A DNA stretch of 64,000 nucleotides from Marisa cornuarietis (GCA_004794655.1 SMMW01000535.1:2976001-3040000), one strand, 5' to 3'; shown: positions 23,761 through 34,702, counted from the first letter of the stretch. A program made the numbers and translations. Notes: generated by a model not told the origin, from the letters alone.

Positions 23761-25064
23761 TTTAAGGTAAAGTGAGTAGACTACAGCACAATCCAATAAA
23801 CAACATTGAATTTAAAATACCCTAGGATCACCTTAAGTAGTAGATACAATAAATAATAATTAATCGATTGGAATAGTGTTGAGAACTAGTAAGAATAAGT
23901 GTGCCTTTGATCTGGGTGCGGCCTGACTGATGAATTTAACATCAAATGCTTCCGCAGAATTACTAACATACAACACTTATTAAAATCTCGTTCATTTCAA
24001 TCAGGTATCATCTGATGCAGTTTAAATTTTTTTTAACATTAGAATCAACAACAACATCTGAATTAAGGTAGAAAACTTAGCATAAACAAAACCCTGTTTT
24101 TATAGGTGGAGCTGCAAAATAAGTTCTGGAGAACATCTGCACTTGGGGAAAACCCTACAACCACGAGGAGCATGTGTTGATAACATCAGCAATATCCTGG
24201 TCTTCGAGGAATAAGAGTCTGAGGCACATGACATCAGATCATTAAGGCTTCCACACCGTTACGCTGGTAAGGAACTTGCCGTCAGCAAACTTGCTATAAA
24301 TAAACTTTGGCATTTCTTGCACTATTTACCGTCTTTCTCTCTGCTCAGGAAGATCAACCTGACATTTCATTTTTTTTTCCCCACCAAGTTGCCAGACGGG
24401 TGCTGTTAGCGCCTACACAGGCATTTCACGAAATTCAAGAACAGAAAGAACTTAGTCAGGAGAGAGAGATTACATTACATCAAGACATGAAACATGGCTA
24501 TATCTTCCCATCAGCACGATATGAACAAAAAGAAATAATAAAAAGCAAGTCATACGATATGGCACTAATGGCATGCTCTTTGTAGTGCACTATGAAAAAC
24601 TTCATGCAGAGAAATAGCCATGACATATATATAGAGTACTCAAACCCATATACGGAAAATCATATACTCCGAGAAAAGGCAAAACGACGAATGCCTACAC
24701 ATTTCGATATATACGTATTTTTTCCACTGCCAAAATATTTTTTTTCAAATAATTTACACCTAATTAACAGACTTGGAATAATTTTGCCATGCTAAAAATC
24801 GTACCAAAAAAACTGGACCTGCAGAAATTGATGCATCATTGAAATCTTACAATTCAGATATAAAACAGTAATGTTTTGATGAGGTCTGTAGTACAGGGCT
24901 TCAAAAAAAGGCAAGGTAAGCAGTAACTTTATTGACCCTAATTAGTTTACATCTTTTGTCTAAATGTACCTGCTGTTGGAACAGGTTTTAGATGTTAGAC
25001 GTTTCTAGTTTGATTAAGATATTATGGTGTTAAATGCGAGGGGAACCAATTTTACTCTGTGGTA

Positions 25065-25158
25065 TGAGTTGTTATTAGTAGTAGTATTACTCTGTAAAAT
25101 GAATTATTATTAGTAGTAGTATTACTCTGTAATATAAATTATTATTATTAGTAGTAGA
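25065..25158. repeat. short tandem duplication
   Basis: About two and a half copies of a unit containing GTAGTATTACTCTGTAA and ATTATTATTAGTAGTA. Confidence 0.8.
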
Positions 25159-25262
25159 GTTTGTAGTATTTTTCCAGATGACACACCGAACCCTTGATCT
25201 ATGAAGTAACAGTTTTATGGGTTGCACAATAGGTTGCATCATGAGAGGACAGTGTGACGTAC

Positions 25263-25406
25263 TGTACTTAGACTCAGTTTCCAAAAGTTCTTGCGACAGA
25301 ATGTTGTGATCTGTTGCAGGTATGATTGGTCTCGGAGTGGTTTCAAATCGTATTTTGGGCAGATCTCCTCTCTGAGGACCACGATCAGTCTGGCGAGACT
25401 CCATGG
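25263..25406 (-). CDS. candidate linker exon between the two EGF blocks, 48 codons
   Basis: This phase 1-1 segment has a very good acceptor (a long T-rich tract, GTGTTTCTAG) and a good donor (TACA|GTACGT). It encodes MESRQTDRGPQRGDLPK, a Thr/Pro stretch (TTPRPIIPATDH) and ELLETESKY. It has no cysteine. It lies exactly at the junction between the calcium-binding EGF array and the laminin-EGF array, where a flexible hinge is plausible. No family is recognised. Splice signals are the best among the five non-EGF candidates. Confidence 0.5.
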
Positions 25407-26394
25407 CTAGAAACACAAAACACCAATGACGCAAAGAAAACAAAAAAGATAAGCAAAGAAAGCTATAAAAAATACAACAGAAAATGAGTAAACTATTTCA
25501 ATTAAGGAAGGAATTAAACAGTATACCGCTGCCCTCGTTAATCAAGGCAGACCTTATCATTGCATAGTTACATGCTTACAGCGGAAACAAAGCGTCGACA
25601 AGAAATAACAAGAAAGATGCAATTTATAAATATGTATTAAAATTTAATAACAAAAATAAATACTGGCAAATCAGGGGCTTGCAAAACGAAGATTAAAAAC
25701 CTGTAAAAACCTGGAAAACTACAAGTACACACTGTACATGGGCACACGTCTCCAAATTAAAGGCACATCAAAAAAGATAGAAAATTGCTTTTTAGGCAAG
25801 TAAACCCACCAGAGGACCAAGCAAGTGCTGAATATTGTTGTTCTGAAATAGGGATGGATATGAGATGATTTTTGGAATAGTAATGACAGGTGAATCAATC
25901 CCATTTCACAGTTAAGACAATTACAGCTAATATTTTAGGCTGTTTAGAAAGACAAATAAAATATTAGGATTGAAAACGCTTCTGATACTTGGAAACGAAT
26001 TGTTTTTTAGTTTTCTTTCTCATAAAAGTTTATACTTGATTAAAGTATAGGCTGAAAAATATTGAATTAAAAACGTTTTCAATATATCAATTAGTCCCTC
26101 TTTACATATTTTGAAATGTATTTATGACAACTTAGGCTGAAACCCCACTTATCATCTTTTTTTCAATTTTCGTCGGAAATCCCGGACTGGAAGAAAATTT
26201 GTAAAATGTACACAACATGCCAGCGATAATTTACCGAATGAATACAACGGATGAAATGTAGCACGCAGTGTATGTAAGTCAACATAACTCTAGCACATAA
26301 AAATAGGCTGCCTTGATCTGGTCTGGAGAACCATGAGGGAGGAACAGGAAATACGTCACATGCACACAGACGGAGCATGCGCAAAATTACGTAC
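25407..26394. other. intron upstream of the hinge candidate
   Basis: An AT-rich 1-kb stretch. No gene or repeat of note is seen. Confidence 0.65.
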
Positions 26395-26517
26395 GCAGGC
26401 ACCGCTGGCCGTCGATGGAGAGCGTGTAACCTTGGTTACACACACAGCTGAACGAGCCTTGAGAGTTGACACAAATCTGCTCGCAGCCTCCATTGTTGCC
26501 CAGACACTCGTCGATGT
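26395..26517 (-). CDS. MEGF6: visible exon 8: calcium-binding EGF (DIDEC)
   Basis: This 41-codon phase 1-1 exon has acceptor TTGATTGTAG and donor CTGC|GTACGT. It encodes [28 protein letters not shown] (hydroxylation consensus) and a [11 protein letters not shown] end. It is the last six-cysteine EGF before the architecture changes to laminin-type repeats. The intron after it either leads to the candidate linker at 25406 or straight to exon 9. Confidence 0.92.
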
Positions 26518-28294
26518 CTACAATCAAAACCAAGTGGAAAAGCAGAGATCATTCAATCATTGATTATGCACAAATATTTGCACATGATTGAAATATTAAA
26601 TCAGAAAAAAACATTTTTAAAACAAAACCACTGACCACAAAATAAAAACAAGACAAACAAACCTCCCCAAGAGACTGAGATTATTAAAAGAAGCTGTTTG
26701 TTTCTTTAAGAGAGAGAGAGAGAGAGGGGGGGGATATGACACAGGAGCGAAGCAACATTTATCAGATTTATGGCAGAAGACAGATTTTACTTTTGATGGC
26801 GAAGCCATGCTTGTCAGCCCTTTTGTTTAGAAACAATGCAATCACTGTATTGCCCAGGGGCAATTTTTGAAGTATTTAGCATCTGTAGGGAGAACCAGCC
26901 GCAGGCAACACATATCAACCGAACGATATCGACGCCTTCTGTTACCGGCTGACATTAAGTGCTCGGAGAGGGGAACAAAGATTTACGCCTGTTGGCGCCG
27001 ATATTTGTTATTTTTGAGAGCATGCGTGAAAAAGGGTAAAGACACTATTTCCGGGAAAGAAGTCTACATGTCACTTATGGGAGGGTGTTGTTGTTTTCGT
27101 TTTGACCCCAACCCCTTACTCCCCAGCTCCCAACCTCCACATTGTCTTGGGAGCAAGTTTCAGGGTTAGGAACTGCAGAAAAATGAAGGGAATGGTATTC
27201 GCGCGAGTGAGAACACCCGTGAGCGAGTCAAGTACAAATGTACCCAAAACTTTTTTCTCGAAATGAGGATGTGGCGCTGGAGACACGTGGCAAGCCAGGT
27301 TAAACAAGCAAAATTGTCGGTCAATGTTAACGAGTCAGAGCAGCAAAAGTATCTACATGGAAAATGTTCTTCCACCGCCTTTATCTGCCAGATAAACCAG
27401 GTACCTACTACTGGACCGGCAGGATGCAGGCCTCAGACTAACAACCTGGTTGAAAGCAAAGTGCACTGACCACCAACGTATGGCCCATCTCCCACCTCAG
27501 CTATGCACCAACCTCTATTGTCTGAGCTTTTAAACCTAGCTCTAGTACACCAGTTAAAAGTAATTTATAAATTTTTCATGAAAATCATGAAATAGGGCAG
27601 TTTAGAGCCGAAATTTGTTGATAACGGCTGTATCCGATAGTGCACTGTTAAACAGTCAGGTCATCCCGCTGAAGGCCAAGGAAAATCATTCTGAAGCCAC
27701 AAACAACAGAGAGGAAGCGGGCAATAACGGGGTCTGCCTGGCAAAGGGAGGCAATACCACGAATAACTCTCCATGTGGGTCCTGACATGCCGCTACAACA
27801 CGGAAACCATCGGCGAGTCTCTGAGGCCGCACACTGACAAAGGGCACACGACAGATGGGAACCTTCTGGAATCTTTCATTTCCTCCGCATCCTGTTCTAC
27901 TAGGCGATAGACACCATCTCGTGTCTGCTCCTTGCGCAGTGACGGTTGCAATAAGATCTGCTAGCAGCCACCAAACAGAAAAGAAAAGAAAAAAGCCTGC
28001 GTGGGGTTATGTTCCGAACTTTCACATGAGGAATGCAGCTTGACATTACCACCAAATGTGCTTTTCAGAAGGACATTTGTCAACAAAGTCCCGTAACTTC
28101 TTCAGTTTATCAGGAAAAAAAGTCGTGTCAAAAATGAAGCGTAGGCGAGAGAGGGACGGACAAAAACACTTTCAAGAGATGGAAGGTCTGGCCTTGTAGG
28201 AGAGCAACGTTAGGGATCAAGTCCCTGTGAGGAATTAGTTCATTTCTGCCATTATTAAATGTAGTTTCCTTTGACGTCCTCTTAAAAGAACTGA

Positions 28295-28433
28295 AATATT
28301 CTTCAAACTACACAATTAAATATTATTTTTCAAACTACACAATTAAATATTCTTCTTCAAACTACACAATTAAATATTCTTCTTCAAACTACACAATTAA
28401 ATATTCTTCTTCAAACTACACAATTAAATATTC
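28295..28433. repeat. 27-bp minisatellite, about five copies
   Basis: Near-identical units contain TCAAACTACACAATTAAA followed by TATTCTTCT. Confidence 0.9.
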
Positions 28434-28694
28434 AGCGTGAATATTCAAAATATTTTAAAGACACGTTTGCTTAATTCATTTTCATGAACGACATAAAGAA
28501 GGGTACTAATAATTTTGAAAATGTCAGCCATCTACAGTTAAGATTTTGAAACGTTACAGCCATAAACGTATTATAAATGTCAGCAATTCATTATGAAAAA
28601 GGTGATGATATGCTTTAGTCTTGACATTCCCATATGTGATAACTTTTCAAAGCCGATAGTAATTAAAGCCCTCGATGAGCTCAGCGAGATTTTG

Positions 28695-28696
<2 letters not shown>

Positions 28697-28752
<56 letters not shown>
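28697..28752. repeat. (CA)n microsatellite
   Basis: About 27 CA units lie 24 bp to the left of the TIR element. Confidence 0.95.
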
Positions 28753-28753
<1 letters not shown>

Positions 28754-28775
28754 CACAACAGGCGTTCTCTCCATA

Positions 28776-29046
28776 GGTGACCGGACACTTAATCCCAGAC
28801 ACTTAATCCCCGACACTTAATCCCCAGACACTTAATCCTCAAAAATGCCCCTAATGTTATAAATGTTGAAGTTAAGTATTATTTTAATTGTCAAGCTTAT
28901 TTTGATGCTTACATGAAAATAATTATTTGAATTTGAATTAAATTTTTCATTTACTTCATAATTAAATTTTTCATTCACTTCATAATTTCTTGAGTTGAAA
29001 TTTCATTTTGAGGATTAAGTGTCTGGGGATTAAGTGTCTGGGGATC
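28776..29046. mobile_element. MITE-like element with subterminal repeats and 9-bp TSD
   Basis: A 271-bp AT-rich element. Its ends are inverted repeats built from GACACTTAATCCCC units: about four on the left and two in reverse on the right, then TCCTCAAAA and TTTTGAGGA. It is flanked by identical 9-bp direct repeats CTCTCCATA at 28767-28775 and 29047-29055. A 9-bp target duplication is typical of Mutator-like (MULE) elements, so a MULE-derived MITE is inferred. It has no coding capacity. Confidence 0.8.
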
Positions 29047-29056
29047 CTCTCCATAC

Positions 29057-29179
29057 CATCGCAAGTACAGCCGTCCCTGTTGAGAAGGAAGCCTTGACGA
29101 CAACTACACGTGTAGCCTCCGGGGTTGTTGTTACAGTAGTCGCTGCAGCACTTCTCGCCTTCCTCACACTCGTTTATAT
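29057..29179 (-). CDS. MEGF6: visible exon 7: atypical calcium-binding EGF, 8 Cys
   Basis: This 41-codon phase 1-1 exon has acceptor TTGTCCACAG and donor GATG|GTATGG. It starts DINECEEGEKCCSDYC and goes on CNNNPGGYTCSC, then DGCTCDG. The calcium and hydroxylation signatures are intact, but eight cysteines are present instead of six, with an adjacent CC pair and an added C near the end. A TIR element sits immediately inside the following intron, 9 bp from this donor. Confidence 0.88.
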
Positions 29180-30421
29180 CTGTGGACAACAGACCAACAA
29201 CATCTCGCTTGGTGTTGCTCTCTACCTTACGTCTACATTGTTGTCTATTATGTCCAGATTATTAATAACCTTTCAACCGAAATGGCACAGCTTCAAACTT
29301 AGATGCACATTCTTTTGTTCCAGACCCTCGGCAAGAATTGGTGAGAAACAGATACAACACGTATTGTTTTACACAGTCTGTTCTCCTTTAATCAGACTGA
29401 GAGCAAGGGTTTTCAAATGTTCAGCTGGAACCAATCACGTAAAAATATGATAATCCGCATTTATCAGAATTATCATCACTTTTTCACATTCATCCATTTT
29501 TCTCCACCACGGCAAGTCCCATTGATATTATCCATACCAAACGAACATTATCTGCATGCCACATGTAACATTATCTATGCATTATCCAGTTTTAAACTTA
29601 AATTATCCGTATCTAAAAATATTATTCGCATATCGAACAGAAGATATTATCCACATAGTAAACCTAACATACTATTCCCATTGAAAAGGTAATATAACCA
29701 TCTATTAAACATTTCATATTATCCTCATACCAGACACAGCATTATCGACATACCAAGCACACTATTTATTAACTGTAATATATTTCCATATCACCGCTCG
29801 TAACATATCAACGCGTCAAAAGGGAAACTTTACCCACATACTTTACTAACGCAACATATTCAATAATATATTTATACTAACAGTAAATACAACATTATCT
29901 GCATATCAAATATAAAATGGGATCCACACATCAAACATGTCATCCTTCCGTGAAACCTAAACGCACATCCAGACCTAGTAAAGGTAAGGTAAAGCTAAAG
30001 GTCATCCCATAACCTGTTCAGGTCGTAGGGGGGTGAGGTGTTAGAGACCCCACTTTTCTCGGGGCCAGCTTTTACATGAGGGTGGTGCCCATCTCCTCTT
30101 CCTCGCTGCCTTACCTTACCCAACCCTCTATGGAGTCAGGTACCCATTCCCGTCAGCTGGGTCGACAGGGGGAAGTATGCTGCACTTATCGGGAATCGAA
30201 CCAGCGCGCTCTCGATTCGGACGCCAGCGCTCTAACCACTCGGCCATCCGCTTCCCCATCTAGTACGTTACCCGCATCTAGATGTAACGTATTATTCAAA
30301 TTTCAAACATCTGCATTTTCGAAGAGTCATATTGTTTAACTATCAGCACAAGCACCAAACAATAATTCTGACAGGCGCGGACGTTGTGCACGTGCACATA
30401 AAGCACACACGTGTCACATAC
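29180..30421. other. intron between exons 6 and 7 with SINE
   Basis: AT-rich and rich in ATTATCC/CATAC motifs from about 29490 to 29920. A reverse SINE lies at 29981-30257. No exon is seen. Confidence 0.65.
29981..30257 (-). mobile_element. tRNA-derived SINE, family A, copy 1
   Basis: On the minus strand the element starts GGGGAAGCGGATGGCCGAGT, with A box TGGCCGAGTGG and B box GGTTCGATTCC. It ends in a CTTTACCTT-type tail. It matches the plus-strand copy at 46132-46401 along its whole length, including GGGTACCTGACTCCATAGAG and AGCTGGCCCCGAGAAAAGTG. The head resembles a serine/leucine-type tRNA. Confidence 0.9.
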
Positions 30422-30559
30422 CTCTGCAAGCTTTTTCATCGGCCATCAGACTGTAGCCGCGGCGGCAGGAGCAGATGGGTCCCTCCCGAGAGTGCTGACA
30501 CTTGTGGTCGCAGCCCCCGTTGCCGAGAGCGCAGAAGTCTACTACCTCCATCTCGATTC
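30422..30559 (-). CDS. MEGF6: visible exon 6: EGF (DFCALGNGGC)
   Basis: This 46-codon phase 1-1 exon has donor AGAG|GTATGT. I chose acceptor TTGCTAG at 30560. A second in-frame AG at GGAGGTAG would shorten the exon by 15 bases and is less likely because no pyrimidine tract lies before it. The module DFCALGNGGCDHKC has six cysteines, followed by ICSCRRGYSLMADEKAC. There is no calcium-binding opening. Its last G joins AT of exon 7 to give Asp. Confidence 0.85.
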
Positions 30560-31289
30560 CTAGCAACACCAGCCAACGACACAGCATGTGAGAGGCACTC
30601 GTCGAAAACCCCGCTAACAGTCCAACTACTCGAGGGAAAATAAGTTACTAAAAATAGATTAATTAAAATCTAGTTATTACAAAACTTTGTATTAATTTTA
30701 TTACCTTCTTTCATACCAAAGTCATCAAAATTTTATTTGTAGTTCTATATTTTATCTCATTCTTGCCACCTTCAGTTCCCTCCCCATCTGCACATCTCAT
30801 TCTCTCCCTTCCTCTATCTTGCATGTTCCTGCATACGCGCGTGTATGTTTGTGTGTATGCGCACTTGGGTGCTAGTGCGTAAATGCTAAGGTTGACAAAA
30901 ACAACATTCAAACGTACGTAAATACATTAACAAATAGTTTTATTTATTAAAGAAAAAAAAGCAAAGGACACAAATTCTAATCTATTTTAAAATAAAAGTG
31001 TTAGACCTGCAAAGAAAAATATTTCTTGAAGAATATAAAAAGGACCACATTGTCTTCTTAGATGCAAGTGCGCTATACTTTTGCATTTCAAACTATGAAA
31101 TTATATACGAACGACACAAAAAACATAAACTTAGTGAACATAAACTGAAGATTTTCTATGCGTGAATAAAAACTACTGCCATTTCAAACTTAATTTTGTC
31201 TGCTTGCGTGCAGACATAGTGAAACTCATGAAAACTCAAATGCCACGAAGTTGAAGGGACATTCATAGGAATGGACAACACAGAGCTAC

Positions 31290-31382
31290 CTTTTTCCTTT
31301 TGTTTGGACTTATTTTTATTTTTGGATTTCGGTTTCTTTCTTCCCCTGCCTCTGTCCATTCCTGTTGCATTCCTTCCATTTT
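31290..31382 (-). CDS. candidate Lys/Arg-rich linker exon, 31 codons
   Basis: This 93-bp phase 1-1 segment has acceptor TGCTCACCAG and donor AAAAAG|GTAGCT. It encodes NGRNATGMDRGRGRKK followed by a Lys/Asn/Ser run. It is strongly basic and carries a possible N-glycosylation site (NAT). If spliced, it would put a heparin-binding-like or protease-sensitive patch between EGF 5 and EGF 6. Adenine-rich sequence makes a chance open frame likely, so support is limited to the splice sites and the symmetric phase. Confidence 0.3.
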
Positions 31383-31928
31383 CTGGTGAGCAAACGCGGC
31401 CCTTTATACTATAGGTCTGAGATTTATGTCAAGGGACAAGCCATTTGAGAAGAACATCACACACGGCATAAACTGGTGTCGTTAACATAGTAACCTTAAC
31501 AGAAAACCCCGCTGGATATTTTTTTTTTTACTTCATAAACTTCATGCAAAATAGGAAATAAAGCACTTCAACAAAAATATAGTATGGGTGATTCGATTAG
31601 CGATTTCATTCTTAAAGTAACAGTTTACACATTTTGCACAAAGCTTTTACTTGTTATTCTTGCCAGCGACTACACATTTTGCACAGAAGTATGAAATCCG
31701 CGTGGATTAGGAGGAAACTGTGTTTAGAAAACTCTTGTTCTATTCACCCCTCCCCCAAAACCACACAACTCCCATAAAAGATATTAGCTCTAATGACACA
31801 GACAGTGGAAGCATGCAAATGCAGGCATTTAATGTGCGTCAGCATGCATTTTCTATGGTCAAATACAGCATCAACAATCGTGTTAATAGATATAAATCAA
31901 ATGAAAACGAGCAAGTGAGGAAGATGAA

Positions 31929-31960
31929 GAGAGAGAGAGAGAGAGAGGGAGGGAGAGAGT
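31929..31960. repeat. (GA)n tract
   Basis: A purine-rich GA run in an intron. Confidence 0.85.
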
Positions 31961-32030
31961 TACAGACAGCATGTAGTGGATAGGAATACGAGACAGAGCC
32001 CCAAGAGGTTATATGTATATATGCTTTCAA

Positions 32031-32053
32031 GACTGTGTGTGCATGTGTGTGTG

Positions 32054-32096
<43 letters not shown>

Positions 32097-32098
32097 AC
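32031..32098. repeat. (GT)n microsatellite
   Basis: An interrupted, then perfect GT repeat, about 135 bp from the donor of the 32233 candidate exon. Confidence 0.95.
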
Positions 32099-32232
32099 GC
32101 GTATGAAAGAACCAACAGGTGAACAATTGAGCAAGTTACTAACACATAAGTTCTCAAACAGACAACAGTACTAAAGCAGGCATCGTAGGAATCATGAAAT
32201 AGTTCAGGAGAGGCTGGCAGCCGGCAGTTTAC

Positions 32233-32352
32233 CTGTTTCACTGGGTTTAGTGTCGTTAGCAGGTGGCAGCTCTGTTCCGCGCAAGCAAGATGACGCAGTG
32301 GATGAAAATAAAGCATTTTTCTTTTTAGCAAGGGCAACAAGCAGTGTCAGGT
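32233..32352 (-). CDS. candidate linker exon, 40 codons
   Basis: The segment is open in phase 1-1 between acceptor GGCCTAG and donor ACAG|GTAAAC, with a moderate pyrimidine run upstream. It encodes LTLLVALAKKKNALFSST and then a Ser/Thr/Pro-rich stretch ending NDTKPSET, with a possible N-glycosylation site (NDT). There is no EGF pattern. Length divisible by three and matching phases favour an exon, but a segment this short can be open by chance. The acceptor is not strong. Confidence 0.3.
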
Positions 32353-33155
32353 CTAGGCCTTCAAAGAAATGCAATTCAGGTAAAACTGTCCAAACCTAAT
32401 ACACACCTAAGAATTTCAGGACGTTTGGTCAAATATTAATTTTTCCATCATCCAAGTTCCTTTCGCGGAAGACGAATTGCAGTAACGATTGTTTTTTTAG
32501 AAGCTGTTGAATATACACTTTCATCATACTATCATCATTCTTAAAAGAGAGAGGATCTGTTAGTTCTGTTTCCTGTCATCAGCGAGAATGCTGACAAAAC
32601 CAATGGCGGCCATTTTGGGACAGGATTAATTACTCTCAAGACAGAATCATTTTATTTGTGAATAAGGCAGAAAACTTTAGGATTTATTTTTTTTCATGCT
32701 TTATACCAGCTACGAGAATAACTTTTGTATTCCTCCTTGCAGATGATCTGAGTAAATAATTATAGTAAATGCCTGATTTATTTGCATTTCTTTGATTACT
32801 TCACTATGAGTATACATGAATCTGCACTCCATAAATGTAAATGCAGACATATTCATATATATATATATATATCAAAGAAACAGCTACAGATGAAATGACT
32901 GCAAAGCAAGGCATGATGACTAAATCACTTACAGCCTAAGAGCAGTTAGTGCCTTCAGGTATTATACCCATCTAGATAACAATCGTTAAAAGTAAGATGA
33001 GGTTATTTGCTCAAAGTAAAAGACACCGACACAACACAGATATTTCACTTCTTTTTTTACTTTCATGCTTAAGCCGATAACTTCACAAAATTTTTCTGCA
33101 TACAACTGCAATCTGCCGATCACCACTGGGACTATTTTACTGCCCATTCAGACAC

Positions 33156-33345
33156 TTTTTTTAAAATTGTTTTTTTTTAACGCCGAGCCAGCAACTAAGG
33201 CTATATCACGGCAAGGCAGCCAGCCCTGTAAACAGATGCCACATGCAGAGAAAGAACAGCGTGCCCGAGACGAGAACTGAACCCAGGACAGCCAACCTTC
33301 ACTGTATTCGTGACAGGCGCTAACCGTTGCGCCACCGGACCGCCC
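33156..33345 (-). mobile_element. tRNA-derived SINE, family B, copy 2, with TSD
   Basis: The minus-strand head GGCGGTCCGGTGGCGCAACG carries an A box, and GGGTTCAGTTCTC a B box. It ends at GCTGGCTCGGCGTT plus an A-rich tail. A 13-bp direct repeat CCCATTCAGACAC flanks it at 33143-33155 and 33346-33358, showing target-primed insertion. It is more complete than the copy at 6758. Confidence 0.92.
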
Positions 33346-34579
33346 CCCATTCAGACACGTGGTAATTTTTGTTTGTTTTGTTTGTCATTATAATTACTAT
33401 TAATTATCCAAGTAAATGTTTGAGCAAAGAAAGTATATATATATACTGTATAGCACGTACGTCTAGTTTGGAGGTTAGCTGATGTATGAATATGTCATTG
33501 CCGGTTAGACCTCTCTGCTAAGAAACTTTACAACAAATGGACGGCATCCATGCTAGCAGCATGCAGCATACACACTACGTGTAAACAATGTGTACCAGAA
33601 ACAGTTACTCCTAGAACAGTCTGAGAACACGATTCATGCGGAGGCACGTGCAGGGGGCTGCCGAATGACCCACACGTTCTCAGGGTTGCCGCAGTGTGTT
33701 CGCTGCAGAACATGCGCTTCAAAGTGTTCCAAGTGTTCTAAACTATGTTAAGAGCGTATCCCGAGTTACAATAATGCCACCAATACTCGATGCTCAAAGC
33801 TATTTTCCGTGCATCACAGTCACTGATTATTACACTAGTAAGCAAGCAAGCACACTGCGTTTATGACACATTGAGAATAAAGATATTTAGTTACATTTTA
33901 AAATTTCTTAATTTCACTGAACAAATACGCGCGACATACAGTACCACGAGTGTCACTATCATAACAAACCTTTTCGTTCCTTAAAAAAAAGTTGTTGTGA
34001 TACTTGAAGACGTATAATTCTCATGTTCCGGAAATCTGCCTGCGATTACCTTTACTACTCATGAGAACTTTCTTTCCACGACTCAAAGTCTTGGCAGCAG
34101 AGTAGACACCTCCCATTTAGCCATGCAGACTAAAACTAAAATTAGTCAGATGAGGTCGGAGGGGGTGGGGAGAAGGGACAGTCCCGTTAGCACTCGAGTG
34201 TGAGACAGGGAGACAGGTTCAAAGAGCCACGGTGAATAACTCAGACCATGCGTATCTCAGATCACTAGCTTCAGTTTAATCATAACCTCTCAGTATTTTT
34301 ATGAAACGTTTCCACTGTTATTGTCATCAGGTGACATTGGGCATTGACTTACTCTTCAGATATTATTATTATTATTATTAATCATCATCAAAAATGCTCG
34401 ACGACATTTAGTCAAGTATTAAAAGAAAAATGTTCTGGCTTTCGCCAGGATTTTTAAGGCTGATAGGAGATAACCCAAAACAGACGGGCGTCGAACGTGT
34501 ACCGGAGGCCAATGAAGTTACTCATTGATCCGTCTTTTGAGTTTGCAGTTTTTACGACAAGACCAGGGCGTGTACTCAC

Positions 34580-34702
34580 GGTAGCAGGAGCGGCCATCCA
34601 CACCCAGCTGGTAGCCGGGTGTGCAGGTGCAGACGAAGGAACCTTTGGTATTGATGCAGGTCTGAAGGCACATGCCGTTCTGCTGTTCGCACTCGTTGAT
34701 GT
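34580..34702 (-). CDS. MEGF6: visible exon 5: calcium-binding EGF (DINEC)
   Basis: This 41-codon phase 1-1 exon has acceptor GTTTTGCAG and donor C|GTGAGT. It encodes [24 protein letters not shown] (a full beta-hydroxylation consensus) and a [11 protein letters not shown] end, so it is a typical calcium-binding EGF. Its terminal C is compatible with either exon 6 or the candidate linker at 32352. Confidence 0.92.

Larger units (their letters stand above)
21397..25262. other. intron with LINE relic
   Basis: This 3.9-kb stretch separates exon 9 from the candidate hinge exon. It holds a decayed reverse transcriptase (23240-23760) and a short tandem duplication (25065-25158). The flanks of the relic at 22540-23240 may be more of the same element, but I cannot align them. 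Confidence 0.6.
26518..29056. other. intron between exons 7 and 8
   Basis: This 2.5-kb intron holds a GA run (26709-26727), the 28295-28433 minisatellite, a CA microsatellite and the TIR element next to the exon 7 donor. No other exon is recognised. Confidence 0.65.
30560..34579. other. intron region between exons 5 and 6
   Basis: This 4-kb stretch holds the two weak linker-exon candidates (31290-31382 and 32233-32352), a GT microsatellite, TA runs (32854-32872) and a SINE at 33156-33345. Nothing else is recognised. Confidence 0.6.

Noticed and set aside
28295..28433. CRISPR-like array
   Set aside because: The 27-bp units are directly adjacent with no unique spacers, so this is a minisatellite in a eukaryotic intron.
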